22,187 bases of DNA from a virus: positions 1 to 22,187 of IMG/VR virus record IMGVR_UViG_3300036398_000824; one strand, 5' to 3'. Both the position numbers and the translations under genes were made by a program. Shown here piece after piece: positions 7,616-15,005 of the stretch. Position 1 is the stretch's first letter, and each line of letters begins with the position of its first letter. Below the pieces are notes generated by a model that had not been told where the DNA came from, ran no database searches, and saw only the letters and a list, made by a program, of their open reading frames with translations.

Positions 7616-8334
7616 TATTTTGTTTGTGCTGGTAAAATGTAGTTATAAATTGCTAGACCGCTATCAACTGTAATTTGAACAGCCCCTTCATCACTGAAAC
7701 GAATCATTTTATCACCGGACAAACTTAGAATACTAATTACTGCACTTAGTGGCCAAGACCATGCTTTAGATAAAGTTCCAGCAACGTCATGTGCAAACAC
7801 AAAGTTACCTGCATGACTACTGTGATCACCAAAATAAAATACTAGGTTGTTGTTTTCGGTTTTGGCAATAAATGTTGTTTCTCCGCTGTTTGCTTGTGCT
7901 TGAAACTTTAAACGTTGAATTGCTGCAACACTGGGTTCAATCTCTACGCCCCACTTAACACCTTTAAATTTTACAGTTTTAAGTTGGTCGTTTACTATTT
8001 CGGCACTCATAAAACGATAGTCGTTTTTAAAGTCCCCTAGCGAGTTTTCAAAATGTATTCCAGAAGGCGAATCATCTTTTTTAGTAATAGATAACTTAGA
8101 GTCATCTTTATATTCAGGAATATTAAGAATAGTGTTTAGCTTACCTAAGTTAGGCATGCCAAATGTACCAATAAATTCAGGAACAGGATTGTGAAACTGT
8201 GCTTGTACGATGACTGTTCGTTCTTCACTGACAGCTTCAATCAATGTACTTGAATCACTACCTATAATTTTTACTAAGTCAATGATGCCTAAACTGTGTG
8301 TGTGCTGAACAATATCCTGCAAATAGTCTTTCAT
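7615..8334 (-). CDS. Sliding clamp, DNA polymerase processivity factor (gp45-like)
   Basis: A 239-residue protein close in length to T4 gp45 (228 residues). Its beta-rich pattern and its C-terminal end, MIRFSDEGAVQITVDSGLAIYNYILPA, match the gp45 family. Gp45 forms a trimeric ring that holds the polymerase on DNA, and in T4 it is also the mobile activator of late transcription. It is the partner of the DNA polymerase encoded at 9337-11997, whose C-terminal tail has a clamp-binding look. A GGAG lies 7 nt before the ATG, and a near-consensus promoter lies upstream. The clamp-loader genes (gp44/62) are not in this window. Confidence 0.85.
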   Translation of the reverse strand: MKDYLQDIVQHTHSLGIIDLVKIIGSDSSTLIEAVSEERTVIVQAQFHNPVPEFIGTFGMPNLGKLNTILNIPEYKDDSKLSITKKDDSPSGIHFENSLGDFKNDYRFMSAEIVNDQLKTVKFKGVKWGVEIEPSVAAIQRLKFQAQANSGETTFIAKTENNNLVFYFGDHSSHAGNFVFAHDVAGTLSKAWSWPLSAVISILSLSGDKMIRFSDEGAVQITVDSGLAIYNYILPAQTK

Positions 8335-8357
8335 GTATAATCTCCAATAATAATAAA

Positions 8358-8386
8358 ACTATAGTATTTTTTTAGTAACAAGTCAA
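8358..8386 (-). promoter_or_regulatory. Sigma70-like promoter of the sliding clamp gene
   Basis: Minus strand: TTGACT (8386-8381), a 17-nt spacer, then TATAGT (8363-8358), each five of six consensus bases. The -35 box contains the stop codon of the upstream methyltransferase gene. The -10 ends 23 nt before the clamp ATG. Confidence 0.7.
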
Positions 8387-9312
8387 TTATTTTTTCTTGT
8401 TATTGCACCAAGAGCTTGACTTGCTCGTATTGATTTAAGAACTCCTGGTTTTGACAATTCAATTACTGCAAACGCTGGTTCATACTCCAAACTATAATCA
8501 ACAATGAAACCAACACTTTCTGCCATGGGTACCAAAAGGCTTTTTGGTACATAGGTCATAAAATAAGAATCAGCATAGCCTGCTGCCCCTGGTAAGTCAG
8601 CATCATTATAAGTAAAAATAATTTTGCCTCCAGGACGCAACCATCCAAAAGATTGTATAAGGAATTGTTTAATACTATCTAAACTAAGATAGTTAAAAAA
8701 ATTATAACTAAAAATCAAACCAAATTGGTTAGATGGTAAATTACTAATCACGTTGTTTGTGATTTTGTATTGTAAAACTCTACCTTTATATGCGTCGTGA
8801 AATTGTTCTACAGTTGAATTTAAGAATTCGTCACAAGTGTCTGCAATATATAATGGATCGCTAGCTACTAAAAATTTTGTCCAGTCACCATCTCTACAAC
8901 CAATTTCTAATGCAGGATATTGCCAAGAACTATATAATCTAATCCTATTTCTAATAATTTCGTGAAAATTTTCGTCGTGCTGGAGTATTCTTATTGCTCT
9001 AATTTTGTCAGCTTCAAAATATTGAAGTTCAAGCTCATAATTTTCAGTAAAGAATTTTTTAGTGTGTTGATTTATTTCTTCTTGTATAATTTCAATTATT
9101 GATTCAATTTCGTTGGTATGATTCTCAAAATTATTAATTAGCAATCTATGCTTATCTACTAGATCTAAAATAATACTTTTTCTTTCGTATATTGTGCATT
9201 CATAAAGACTTGTTAATTGTGAACAATTTTTTTCAACTTCTTCCCTGAGCGTTTCAATTTTTAACGCCGAAGTAAGAGAGTTACGTAAATTAACTAGATC
9301 TGTTAGTAACAT
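8383..9312 (-). CDS. SAM-dependent methyltransferase with N-terminal coiled coil
   Basis: A 309-residue protein in two parts. Residues 15-110 are helical, Glu/Ile/Leu-rich and look like a coiled coil. Residues 130-300 form a class I methyltransferase domain with motif I PALEIGCRDGDW (133-144), an acidic end of strand 2 in YIADTCDEF, and the post-motif LRPGGKIIFTYND (225-237). The substrate is unknown; the coiled coil suggests oligomer formation or attachment to a partner. The gene lies between the clamp and polymerase genes, is very AT-rich and is preceded by a late-type motif rather than a sigma70 promoter. It may be a later insertion in the replication block. Confidence 0.75.
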   Translation of the reverse strand: MLLTDLVNLRNSLTSALKIETLREEVEKNCSQLTSLYECTIYERKSIILDLVDKHRLLINNFENHTNEIESIIEIIQEEINQHTKKFFTENYELELQYFEADKIRAIRILQHDENFHEIIRNRIRLYSSWQYPALEIGCRDGDWTKFLVASDPLYIADTCDEFLNSTVEQFHDAYKGRVLQYKITNNVISNLPSNQFGLIFSYNFFNYLSLDSIKQFLIQSFGWLRPGGKIIFTYNDADLPGAAGYADSYFMTYVPKSLLVPMAESVGFIVDYSLEYEPAFAVIELSKPGVLKSIRASQALGAITRKNN

Positions 9313-9333
9313 GTATAATTGAATCTAAGACAA

Positions 9334-9341
9334 TATTTATT
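9334..9341 (-). promoter_or_regulatory. Late-type promoter motif AATAAATA
   Basis: AATAAATA on the minus strand, 21 nt before the methyltransferase ATG. It resembles the T4 late consensus TATAAATA. The TAA inside it is the stop codon of the DNA polymerase gene. Confidence 0.5.
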
Positions 9342-11997
9342 CAAAAGTAAATAGACTATCAAAAGTTGTCTTAATATCTGTGTGTGCAGGTATATCCCAT
9401 TCTAGCACACCTAACAAGTTTTCAACTTTTTGATCAACAATAGTTCCTTCCATTTCACTATCATCAAATGGCAGTTCTTTAAACCAATTTGGTAAGTGTG
9501 TTTCGTCTGTGGGATAACCTACACTGGTGTATCCTAGTGGATTGTCTTTTAATTTACACACAATGGTTTTCATACCATCCACAATGGCCATAGAGTAATT
9601 GTCACTGTGCATTCTACGCAAGTTATTCCAATTCATAGCAGCACGTACATGTCCTGGCATGTTCGCCTTGCCTAGTCTTTCTTCTTCTTTTGTATATTTG
9701 GTCAAGTTGTTTACACGCTTGGGCGTACCTTTTTCCCATGCCGGTCTATCTTGGAACGCGAGTTTGAACTCTCTAACTTTGTCATATACATGTTCTGGTG
9801 CTGCCCTTGTTAGAACATCTGTCAATAGTTCACTCAAAAAGTCTTGTACAACCTTGGGAGTATCTGATCGCTTCAAATCAAGACCCATGGCCTTGACCTT
9901 ACCTGGCTTACCATGTGTGTCTAATCTATTGCCTTCAAGATCGTATATGAGAACAGCATAGCGTTTCTTCTTTATAAATAATCCCTTACTCGCAACCAGT
10001 TCACGACCGCCTTTGATGAGTTCACCGTTAGATCTGGGCACATGACAGGCTCGTTCCATGAACGCCGGAAAGCTGGCATTGACCTGGTCCGCAATAGTGT
10101 CATAAAGCTGCGAACAAATTTCCTTATTCCATTCCATTCGTCCAGCTTCAACTTCATCTCTAACTGCAGGCCAAGCCGTGAAATAGCATGAATCAGTGTC
10201 GCCGTAGATGATACTTTTACCGACATGGTCATAGTCTCCGAATATGCACTCATTGATATATGCGTCCATGTGTCTGGCGATAATCCTTCCAGTGAGCGTA
10301 GTAGATTGACCAATCCTTTTGTCAAAAAATCTACAACCTGGGTTGAGGATCGCTCCGTAGAGACTGTTAAGGTTAATCTTTTTGACCAACTGTCTCTTGT
10401 CCCAGAATGCTCGATCTTCATCTGTAGTTGCCTCTTTCTTCTTTGCTTGAAGTTCCTTGCGTTCAGCGTACCACCGTTCTAGTAAGCCAGGAACAACTGC
10501 CTTTTGTTCATAACTAAAGATAGTTCCATTTGCACTTAGCATCCAGGGTTGATTGCTATCAAAGATCATACGCCAGATGTCAGCAGCACTCATTACATCC
10601 GATCCACCTGCTTCCCAATCTACAGTTATTTCTGTGCCAATTTCTCCATTCATAACTGCCGTATATTCAAGAGTACCAAACATGTTTTCCCAGGCATCTG
10701 CAAAGGAACTGCCTGTGTTCATTTTTTCTTGAATATACCGATCGGTCATTATCGGTCTAAGTTGGCCAACAATCGACTCTTGTGCCATGTTAAGAGCGCG
10801 GATTGCTGACGGGTAGAGCGAGTTGATGTCAATGGCGCCGATCCAGTCGTGCATTCCTTTCTTGGGGAAAGCAACATAGGCACCTGCTGCTTGCGTGTCT
10901 CCTTGGTCATCTCTTCCTTTCCTATTAGGTACAACCATACCTCGTTGATGTGCTTCGTTGATAATTGCCTGCTCGGTTACTGCTACTGCGCCCATTGTTG
11001 TTGGTAGCAACACTGTGTTATCATGTGCAAGTTCATTGGCAAGATCCAAGAATCTAAGCTTGCGATCTAGTTTGGCAACAAGCATAGTATCTTGTCTGTT
11101 GTAGTCAATGAACTTAGGAAAGTCTTTATTGTATAATTGATCTAGTGTACCTTCGTACTGCGTTTTGCGCTCATCTAATTCATATTCGCCAATGGCATCT
11201 AAGGAATAACTGTGTCGTTCTTCATAAGTGTATTTGCGATACAGTTGCATATAATCCATATGCACACGACCTATTAGATCGAATGTCAAGTTCTCTGCAC
11301 CAAAGCGTTCAAACGTCCTTTGTTTAGGCAGTTGCCCCCAGAGGCAAAATCTACGTGTATCATCTTTATTCAATACCCTAGTCACACGCATGACCATGTA
11401 CGGAATATCAAAACCTTCTGAGTTCCAGCCGCTTAAGATGTCGGCATCATCAATAATATCAAGGAATGTGTTTAAGAGATCTTCTTCGCGTTCAAACAAA
11501 AAACAGTTATCATATTTTTCGCAAATTTCTTCTGCTGTTTGCCACGAGTAGCTTTTAGGAGGGACAACCAAGGTGACCAGTCGATCCATCCAATCTAAAT
11601 AAACTGATATTGCAGTTATTGGATTAAACGGATCCTCAGGTTTACTAAAACCTCGTTCCGGGTCAAAATCAACCTCAATGTCGAAAAACGCCGTATGTAA
11701 ATGGGGAGATGTAGACCCAATATAGTGTTCTTCGAGACAACGGAATACCGGATTAATATCCGACTCCCAAAGACGCTTGTTACTGTTAATACGAAGTTCT
11801 TTTTGAAATTCCTTATTCGACCTGGTTGAAAACCTACTAACAGGAGTACCGTACACAGTACGAAATTTACCACGTGGGTCATCGTAGTAAAATACGTAGT
11901 TTGCGGGATATTCTTTGTAGACTCGTTCACCTCCAACACGTTCCACAATGTGGATACGATCCTGGTTGCGATCATATAATGCGTCAACATAACTCAT
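9337..11997 (-). CDS. Family B DNA polymerase (T4 gp43-like)
   Basis: The replicative polymerase: 886 residues, close to T4 gp43 (898). Exonuclease motifs are ExoI FFDIEVDF (104-111), ExoII ILSGWNSEGFDIPY (187-200) and ExoIII YNRQD (299-303). Polymerase motifs are A, DINSLYPS (390-397, Asp390), B, KKINLNSLYG (539-548), and C, YGDTDS (598-603, Asp600 and Asp602). A KKKRY motif follows. All catalytic acids are present, so both polymerization and proofreading should work. The tail DSLFTFE (880-886) resembles the clamp-binding tail of T4 gp43 and fits the gp45-like gene nearby. The start at 11997 matches the usual family N-terminus (MSYVDALYDRN). The -10 box ends only 6 nt before the ATG, so a leaderless or nearly leaderless message is possible. 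No intein or split is seen. Confidence 0.97.
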   Translation of the reverse strand: MSYVDALYDRNQDRIHIVERVGGERVYKEYPANYVFYYDDPRGKFRTVYGTPVSRFSTRSNKEFQKELRINSNKRLWESDINPVFRCLEEHYIGSTSPHLHTAFFDIEVDFDPERGFSKPEDPFNPITAISVYLDWMDRLVTLVVPPKSYSWQTAEEICEKYDNCFLFEREEDLLNTFLDIIDDADILSGWNSEGFDIPYMVMRVTRVLNKDDTRRFCLWGQLPKQRTFERFGAENLTFDLIGRVHMDYMQLYRKYTYEERHSYSLDAIGEYELDERKTQYEGTLDQLYNKDFPKFIDYNRQDTMLVAKLDRKLRFLDLANELAHDNTVLLPTTMGAVAVTEQAIINEAHQRGMVVPNRKGRDDQGDTQAAGAYVAFPKKGMHDWIGAIDINSLYPSAIRALNMAQESIVGQLRPIMTDRYIQEKMNTGSSFADAWENMFGTLEYTAVMNGEIGTEITVDWEAGGSDVMSAADIWRMIFDSNQPWMLSANGTIFSYEQKAVVPGLLERWYAERKELQAKKKEATTDEDRAFWDKRQLVKKINLNSLYGAILNPGCRFFDKRIGQSTTLTGRIIARHMDAYINECIFGDYDHVGKSIIYGDTDSCYFTAWPAVRDEVEAGRMEWNKEICSQLYDTIADQVNASFPAFMERACHVPRSNGELIKGGRELVASKGLFIKKKRYAVLIYDLEGNRLDTHGKPGKVKAMGLDLKRSDTPKVVQDFLSELLTDVLTRAAPEHVYDKVREFKLAFQDRPAWEKGTPKRVNNLTKYTKEEERLGKANMPGHVRAAMNWNNLRRMHSDNYSMAIVDGMKTIVCKLKDNPLGYTSVGYPTDETHLPNWFKELPFDDSEMEGTIVDQKVENLLGVLEWDIPAHTDIKTTFDSLFTFE

Positions 11998-12003
11998 GGA
12001 TAT

Positions 12004-12032
12004 ATTATACTAGTTTATTAAAAGTCTTACAA
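12004..12032 (-). promoter_or_regulatory. Sigma70-like promoter of the DNA polymerase gene
   Basis: Minus strand: TTGTAA (12032-12027), a 17-nt spacer, then perfect TATAAT (12009-12004). The -35 and spacer lie within the end of the small membrane protein gene. The expected start of transcription falls on or next to the polymerase ATG (11997). Confidence 0.6.
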
Positions 12033-12300
12033 GACCAATAGCATCAATTGTAGTTAGCAATAGATAATTAGCCAGCATACCGAATGACTTCCTGGTCCAA
12101 GCCGCCCAGGCATATAAAGTGCAACCAGTAATCCAAATAGGATAAAGAGCAAGCAGTGGAGGAGCAGGAACAGTAAACGCCATTACGGCTGCGCATCCAA
12201 TACTAATGGCCCACGCAGTAAGTTCAATAATAAAACGGAGACGATAAGAACGAAAGTCATCCTTGATCCAATCTACTGTGGGGCGAAATATTTCAAACAT
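12010..12300 (-). CDS. Small membrane protein (96 aa)
   Basis: A 96-residue protein with a charged N-terminus (residues 1-24) and about three hydrophobic segments: roughly 25-45, 47-69 and 76-95. It is likely an inner-membrane protein with three helices. Positive residues between segments (WTRKS) suggest the middle loop is cytoplasmic. I do not recognise a family. The start overlaps the stop of the upstream glycosyltransferase by 8 nt, so the two are coupled. Phage small membrane proteins can take part in superinfection exclusion or lysis control, but nothing here indicates which. Confidence 0.7.
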   Translation of the reverse strand: MFEIFRPTVDWIKDDFRSYRLRFIIELTAWAISIGCAAVMAFTVPAPPLLALYPIWITGCTLYAWAAWTRKSFGMLANYLLLTTIDAIGLVRLLIN

Positions 12301-13369
12301 TAAATAATCCTAAAAATTTTTCATAAGTTGTAGTATGACGTAATTTAATCAAGGCATTTAAGTTTTTATTTTGAATATCTCTTAATTTGTTTACATCAAA
12401 AATTTTGTTTTGTAGTTTTTGTATTAAATTGATTACCGCTTCCATTCTTTCGTCAAGATCGTCAATTGAGTCATAACTTTCATCAATAATTTCGCTGTAA
12501 GTTGTAAATCCAAGACTATGTAAGAATTTTAAATAATTAGGAGTTCCTATAACTACAAATGGGTGCCCTAACATTATACATTTCATAGTTTTTTCCGTGA
12601 CATGATATTCTTCTAATTCAGCTTCGGTTTCAACTATGACACTAAATTTTGTTGAATAAAATAATTCATTTTTTGTAAAATAACTGAGATTGTATTTAAA
12701 CTTAGTGTCAGGAATAGTTATTGCTTGATAAAATTTATTTTCAAACTCAAATTTAGAGTTTGATCTTTCGTAAGGAATATCAATATTCAATAACTCATTG
12801 CTGCCCAAACATTTACCATAATACGAAGTAAGCGAGTTTGTTAAGTTTATTTCAGTTTCTAATTTTTCTACAAATTTGTCACGCCACAATTTTGATCTTC
12901 CAACTAGACAAAGAAAATCATATTGGGGTTTATATTTAGACAAAAAATCTAAATCAATCAAATGAAAATATAAATTAGATCTATTAGATAATCTATTTTG
13001 ACAATCTGCAATGTCCCATGGCATGTAGATTAATTCGTAATCTAAATCTATTTTGTACTTTTGACAATCCCAATATGACTCGCTGAACACAATGTATTTT
13101 TTATTTGTATCTAATTCATTTGCAATTGATAAAAACTGTTTTAGAGTTTCAACTGCAATTATATTAGTTTCTTTAAAATCTATTCGGCTGTTATTGAAAA
13201 ATTCAAATATGTCGTAAATGGGTATTCCGTCATTGGCAAAGTTAAATCTAACAACATCTTTGCCATGTTGAAGATGTTGTACATGTTGATAATGGTCCAC
13301 ATGATCTAAAAAACTTAAGAAACTTTGATATCCAACCGTATTCTTAATTAGACCAAGTTGTACTTCCAT
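12293..13369 (-). CDS. Glycosyltransferase with a fucosyltransferase-like C-terminal motif and period-3 His repeat
   Basis: A 358-residue protein. The C-terminal half has FSVIVETEAELEEYHVTEKT followed by a conserved glycine/proline turn (LGHPFVVIG). This resembles the nucleotide-sugar binding region of alpha-1,3-fucosyltransferase-like and related phage glycosyltransferases (VTEKxxK motif near 257-263). The N-terminal half has a Rossmann-like start with FSESYWD. Near residues 23-35 five histidines occur at every third position. The start is ATG at 13369 with a TGATG overlap with the dsbA-like stop; a TTG at 13372 is possible but less likely. The gene is very AT-rich. The sugar and acceptor are unknown. 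Confidence 0.65.
   Translation of the reverse strand: MEVQLGLIKNTVGYQSFLSFLDHVDHYQHVQHLQHGKDVVRFNFANDGIPIYDIFEFFNNSRIDFKETNIIAVETLKQFLSIANELDTNKKYIVFSESYWDCQKYKIDLDYELIYMPWDIADCQNRLSNRSNLYFHLIDLDFLSKYKPQYDFLCLVGRSKLWRDKFVEKLETEINLTNSLTSYYGKCLGSNELLNIDIPYERSNSKFEFENKFYQAITIPDTKFKYNLSYFTKNELFYSTKFSVIVETEAELEEYHVTEKTMKCIMLGHPFVVIGTPNYLKFLHSLGFTTYSEIIDESYDSIDDLDERMEAVINLIQKLQNKIFDVNKLRDIQNKNLNALIKLRHTTTYEKFLGLFNV
13265..13303 (-). repeat. 9-nt periodic repeat encoding HxxHxxHxxHxxH
   Basis: Five CAT histidine codons are spaced exactly nine bases apart inside the glycosyltransferase gene. Three of the four spacers end in CAA. The arrangement suggests slippage-type expansion of a 9-nt unit. Confidence 0.8.
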
Positions 13370-13629
13370 CAAAGAGTTTTACCCACAGTTTCTAGAATAG
13401 TGTTTAACTCTTCGTTGTCGGCGTTTTCTTCGCCCAGTTTTGATTTGAATGCAGTACGGATCGCTTTTTTAAGAATAGAGGGTTTGATTTCCATTTCTTC
13501 AGCTACTGCTTTGATAGTATCACTTAAGCCCGCATTTAGATCTTCAACTTCTTGCATGATAGTCATGCCTTCGTTAATAATTTGAGTTAGCTTGGCTTTT
13601 TGTTCTGAGGAAAACATTCTTGAACTCAT
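13369..13629 (-). CDS. DsbA-like double-stranded DNA-binding late transcription protein
   Basis: An 86-residue, fully helical protein: SSEQKAKLTQIINEGMTIMQ, then LSDTIKAVAEEMEIKPSILKKAIRTA, then an acidic tail ending ETVGKTL. The pattern and length (T4 DsbA has 89 residues) fit the DsbA family, which binds double-stranded DNA next to late promoters and helps late transcription. From memory, marine T4-like phages have close relatives with LKDTVKAIAEE and IKPxxLxKAI. It has a strong Shine-Dalgarno (AGGAG, 6 nt before the ATG) and its own sigma70-like promoter. It heads a short coupled unit with the glycosyltransferase and membrane protein. Confidence 0.65.
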   Translation of the reverse strand: MSSRMFSSEQKAKLTQIINEGMTIMQEVEDLNAGLSDTIKAVAEEMEIKPSILKKAIRTAFKSKLGEENADNEELNTILETVGKTL

Positions 13630-13654
13630 AAAATCTCCTGGATTAAGTTAGAAT

Positions 13655-13683
13655 ATTATAAATGATTAAATTTGAGAATACAA
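13655..13683 (-). promoter_or_regulatory. Sigma70-like promoter of the dsbA-like gene
   Basis: Minus strand: TTGTAT (13683-13678), a 17-nt spacer, then perfect TATAAT (13660-13655), 25 nt before the ATG with AGGAG in between. The promoter lies downstream of the GC-rich structured segment, so that segment is not in this promoter's leader. Confidence 0.7.
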
Positions 13684-13700
13684 GTGATATTTGCTCACTT

Positions 13701-13809
13701 TAATCAGTTTCGGGCACGACTCCGAGTTAGATAGCGCAGCAGCCGCGCACACCGGTCCTAAGGGTGTTCTATTGCACTAAAGAAACTCCACACTATCATG
13801 TATGGTATT
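13701..13809 (-). ncRNA. Candidate structured RNA (GC-rich, possible pseudoknot)
   Basis: The gap between the alpha/beta hydrolase stop and the dsbA promoter is GC-rich and full of complementary segments, unlike its AT-rich flanks. On the minus strand GATAGTG (13797-13791) can pair with CGCTATC (13736-13730), seven pairs with one G-U. AGTTTC (13787-13782) can pair with GAAACT (13711-13706). The two interleave, as in a pseudoknot. A local hairpin ACACC/GGTGT (13767-13763 with 13753-13749) lies between. No family is recognised, and strand and transcription are inferred only from neighbouring genes. It could also be a 3' untranslated element of the hydrolase message or a DNA-level site. Confidence 0.4.
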
Positions 13810-14388
13810 TCACCTAACATCTGCTATCCTTTTTTTGATGATTTCAATCACTTTATCATTGAGTACAACTTCATAATGATTACATTCCAGCTCAATTAAT
13901 TCCATTATGTCTCCGCGATGACTTTGACTGGCAATAGTAACCACACCATCATTTGGCGCAGATATCCAGGGTGCTGATCCGGTTGTAGTAACTATGTTGG
14001 CCCAGGGGCGATGCAGATCAAACGAGTGTGCTTTTTTCATAGCCCATGAATTGGGACCTATATCTTTAAGTAATCTGCTGTACGGTAAGAAATATTTTGC
14101 AACATCTGCAGATTCAGCACCACCGTATGGTGTGCTCAATGTAACTGCTCCTAACACCTGATCAGGAAATTCCTGTGCTAAATGTAGTGCATAGATGCCA
14201 CCTAGACTGTGACAAATAAAAAACATGTCTTTCTGAGCCAACAACAGCTCTTTCATGTTCTCTAAATTTTTTTCAAAGCCATTCCTACTGTCGTAGTTAA
14301 TTAGCAGTTCTTTGCCTTTTATTTGTTTACGGATATAATTGAAACTTTCACTGGTGGCACTGGCACCGTGAATATAAACTAACAACAT
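13810..14388 (-). CDS. Alpha/beta hydrolase (lipase/esterase-like)
   Basis: A 192-residue single-domain alpha/beta hydrolase. Strand 1 leads to the oxyanion turn YIHGAS (5-10). The nucleophile elbow is CHSLGG with Ser61. The acid is probably Asp147 in APNDGVV and the base His171 in ECNHYEV. The triad is complete in order and spacing, so it should be an active serine hydrolase. STPYGG (85-90) and the compact size recall lipase or PGAP1-like enzymes. There is no signal peptide, so it would act in the cytoplasm or be released at lysis. It follows the Dps-like gene by 7 nt with no strong Shine-Dalgarno. A substrate cannot be inferred. Confidence 0.8.
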   Translation of the reverse strand: MLLVYIHGASATSESFNYIRKQIKGKELLINYDSRNGFEKNLENMKELLLAQKDMFFICHSLGGIYALHLAQEFPDQVLGAVTLSTPYGGAESADVAKYFLPYSRLLKDIGPNSWAMKKAHSFDLHRPWANIVTTTGSAPWISAPNDGVVTIASQSHRGDIMELIELECNHYEVVLNDKVIEIIKKRIADVR

Positions 14389-14395
14389 GATAAAC

Positions 14396-14830
14396 TTATT
14401 TAAGCGTTGCTCTCAACATCCAAGAATGTTTTGCATGCGCATCTTGTCTGCTAGCTAGGAAATCACTTAGCCCATGTAGGCCTAGTTCTTCGGCCGCTCT
14501 AAAAACTATACGAAACATTTCTTCCATGCGTTCACTGTCTTGAAGTAATTCTGCTAACATTGCTTCAGCTGGTAATATTTCTAACTCGTCATCAATTTGA
14601 CTTAACATGCTAAATCTTGCGAATGATCCGGGAGTGTATGTTCCAGTGGCGCGAATTTCCTCTGCAAACTTGTCTATGCTGCCATATACTTCTTCGTAGA
14701 TGTTGGCAAACAGTTCGTGATATTGAGGAAAGTTAGGGCCTTCCACATTCCAATGAAAATAGTGAGCTTTTAAATAAAAAGTGTATTCACTAGCAAATGC
14801 AATTTTTAAAGCCTTTTGTAAAGATTCCAT
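14396..14830 (-). CDS. Dps-like ferritin
   Basis: A 144-residue four-helix protein of the Dps/ferritin-like family. The signature AHYFHWNVEGPNFPQYHELF is followed by YGSIDKFAEEI. The ferroxidase ligands of Dps (His26, His38, Asp53, Glu57 by position) are all present, so iron oxidation is plausible. Dps proteins form 12-subunit shells that store iron, remove peroxide and sometimes bind DNA. The protein is shorter than typical bacterial Dps (about 165) and lacks a lysine-rich N-terminal DNA-binding tail. The start at 14830 gives the expected family N-terminus. A GATAAATA motif ends only 5 nt before the ATG. Confidence 0.85.
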   Translation of the reverse strand: MESLQKALKIAFASEYTFYLKAHYFHWNVEGPNFPQYHELFANIYEEVYGSIDKFAEEIRATGTYTPGSFARFSMLSQIDDELEILPAEAMLAELLQDSERMEEMFRIVFRAAEELGLHGLSDFLASRQDAHAKHSWMLRATLK

Positions 14831-14838
14831 ACCAGTAT

Positions 14839-14988
14839 TTATCTGCCTTGCCCTCTATTAGCTTTGAAGCTGCGTTTGTAGCTTTTATTCATTGTGCTGG
14901 TTTTTGGTCTAAGTCCGCCAACGTGTGTACGCTTTACAACATGATCAATTGCTGGTTTTCCTGATGCAGTTCCTTTAGCTTTTGCCAT
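14839..14988 (-). CDS. Small basic protein (49 aa)
   Basis: A short gene found by translating the gap between 14831 and 15005. It begins MAKAKGTASGKPAIDHVVKR and ends FKANRGQGR, with about a dozen Lys/Arg and almost no acidic residues. GAGGAG lies 8 nt before the ATG, a strong ribosome binding site, and the gap to the upstream gene is 17 nt. The strong site, codon use like its neighbours and the good fit of the gap make it a real gene in my view. It probably binds nucleic acid or sits in the virion; I do not recognise a family. Confidence 0.75.
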   Translation of the reverse strand: MAKAKGTASGKPAIDHVVKRTHVGGLRPKTSTMNKSYKRSFKANRGQGR

Positions 14989-15005
14989 TTTGCTCTCCTC
15001 TAAAA

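Noticed and set aside
9599-9961. Plus-strand open frame of 120 codons inside the DNA polymerase gene
   Set aside because: It is antisense to conserved polymerase sequence, has no ribosome site or recognisable product, and all other genes here are on the minus strand.
9972-10421. Minus-strand 149-codon frame within the polymerase gene
   Set aside because: It is a shifted frame of the region that encodes polymerase motifs B and C in the main frame.
13682-13700. AAGTGA/TCACTT hairpin as a transcription terminator
   Set aside because: The 6-bp stem has no following T-run on either strand and overlaps the -35 box of the dsbA promoter.
13734-13748. GCGC near-palindrome as a protein-binding operator
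   Set aside because: It overlaps one arm of the candidate pseudoknot and is a single copy, so there is no independent support.
13701-13809. tRNA or tmRNA gene in the GC-rich gap
   Set aside because: No cloverleaf, T-loop (GTTCGA-type) or CCA end could be fitted on either strand.
14836-14843. GATAAATA as a normal late promoter for the Dps gene
   Set aside because: It ends 5 nt before the ATG, which leaves no room for a leader or ribosome site; it may be a chance overlap with the stop codon of the 49-aa gene, so it is not listed as a feature.
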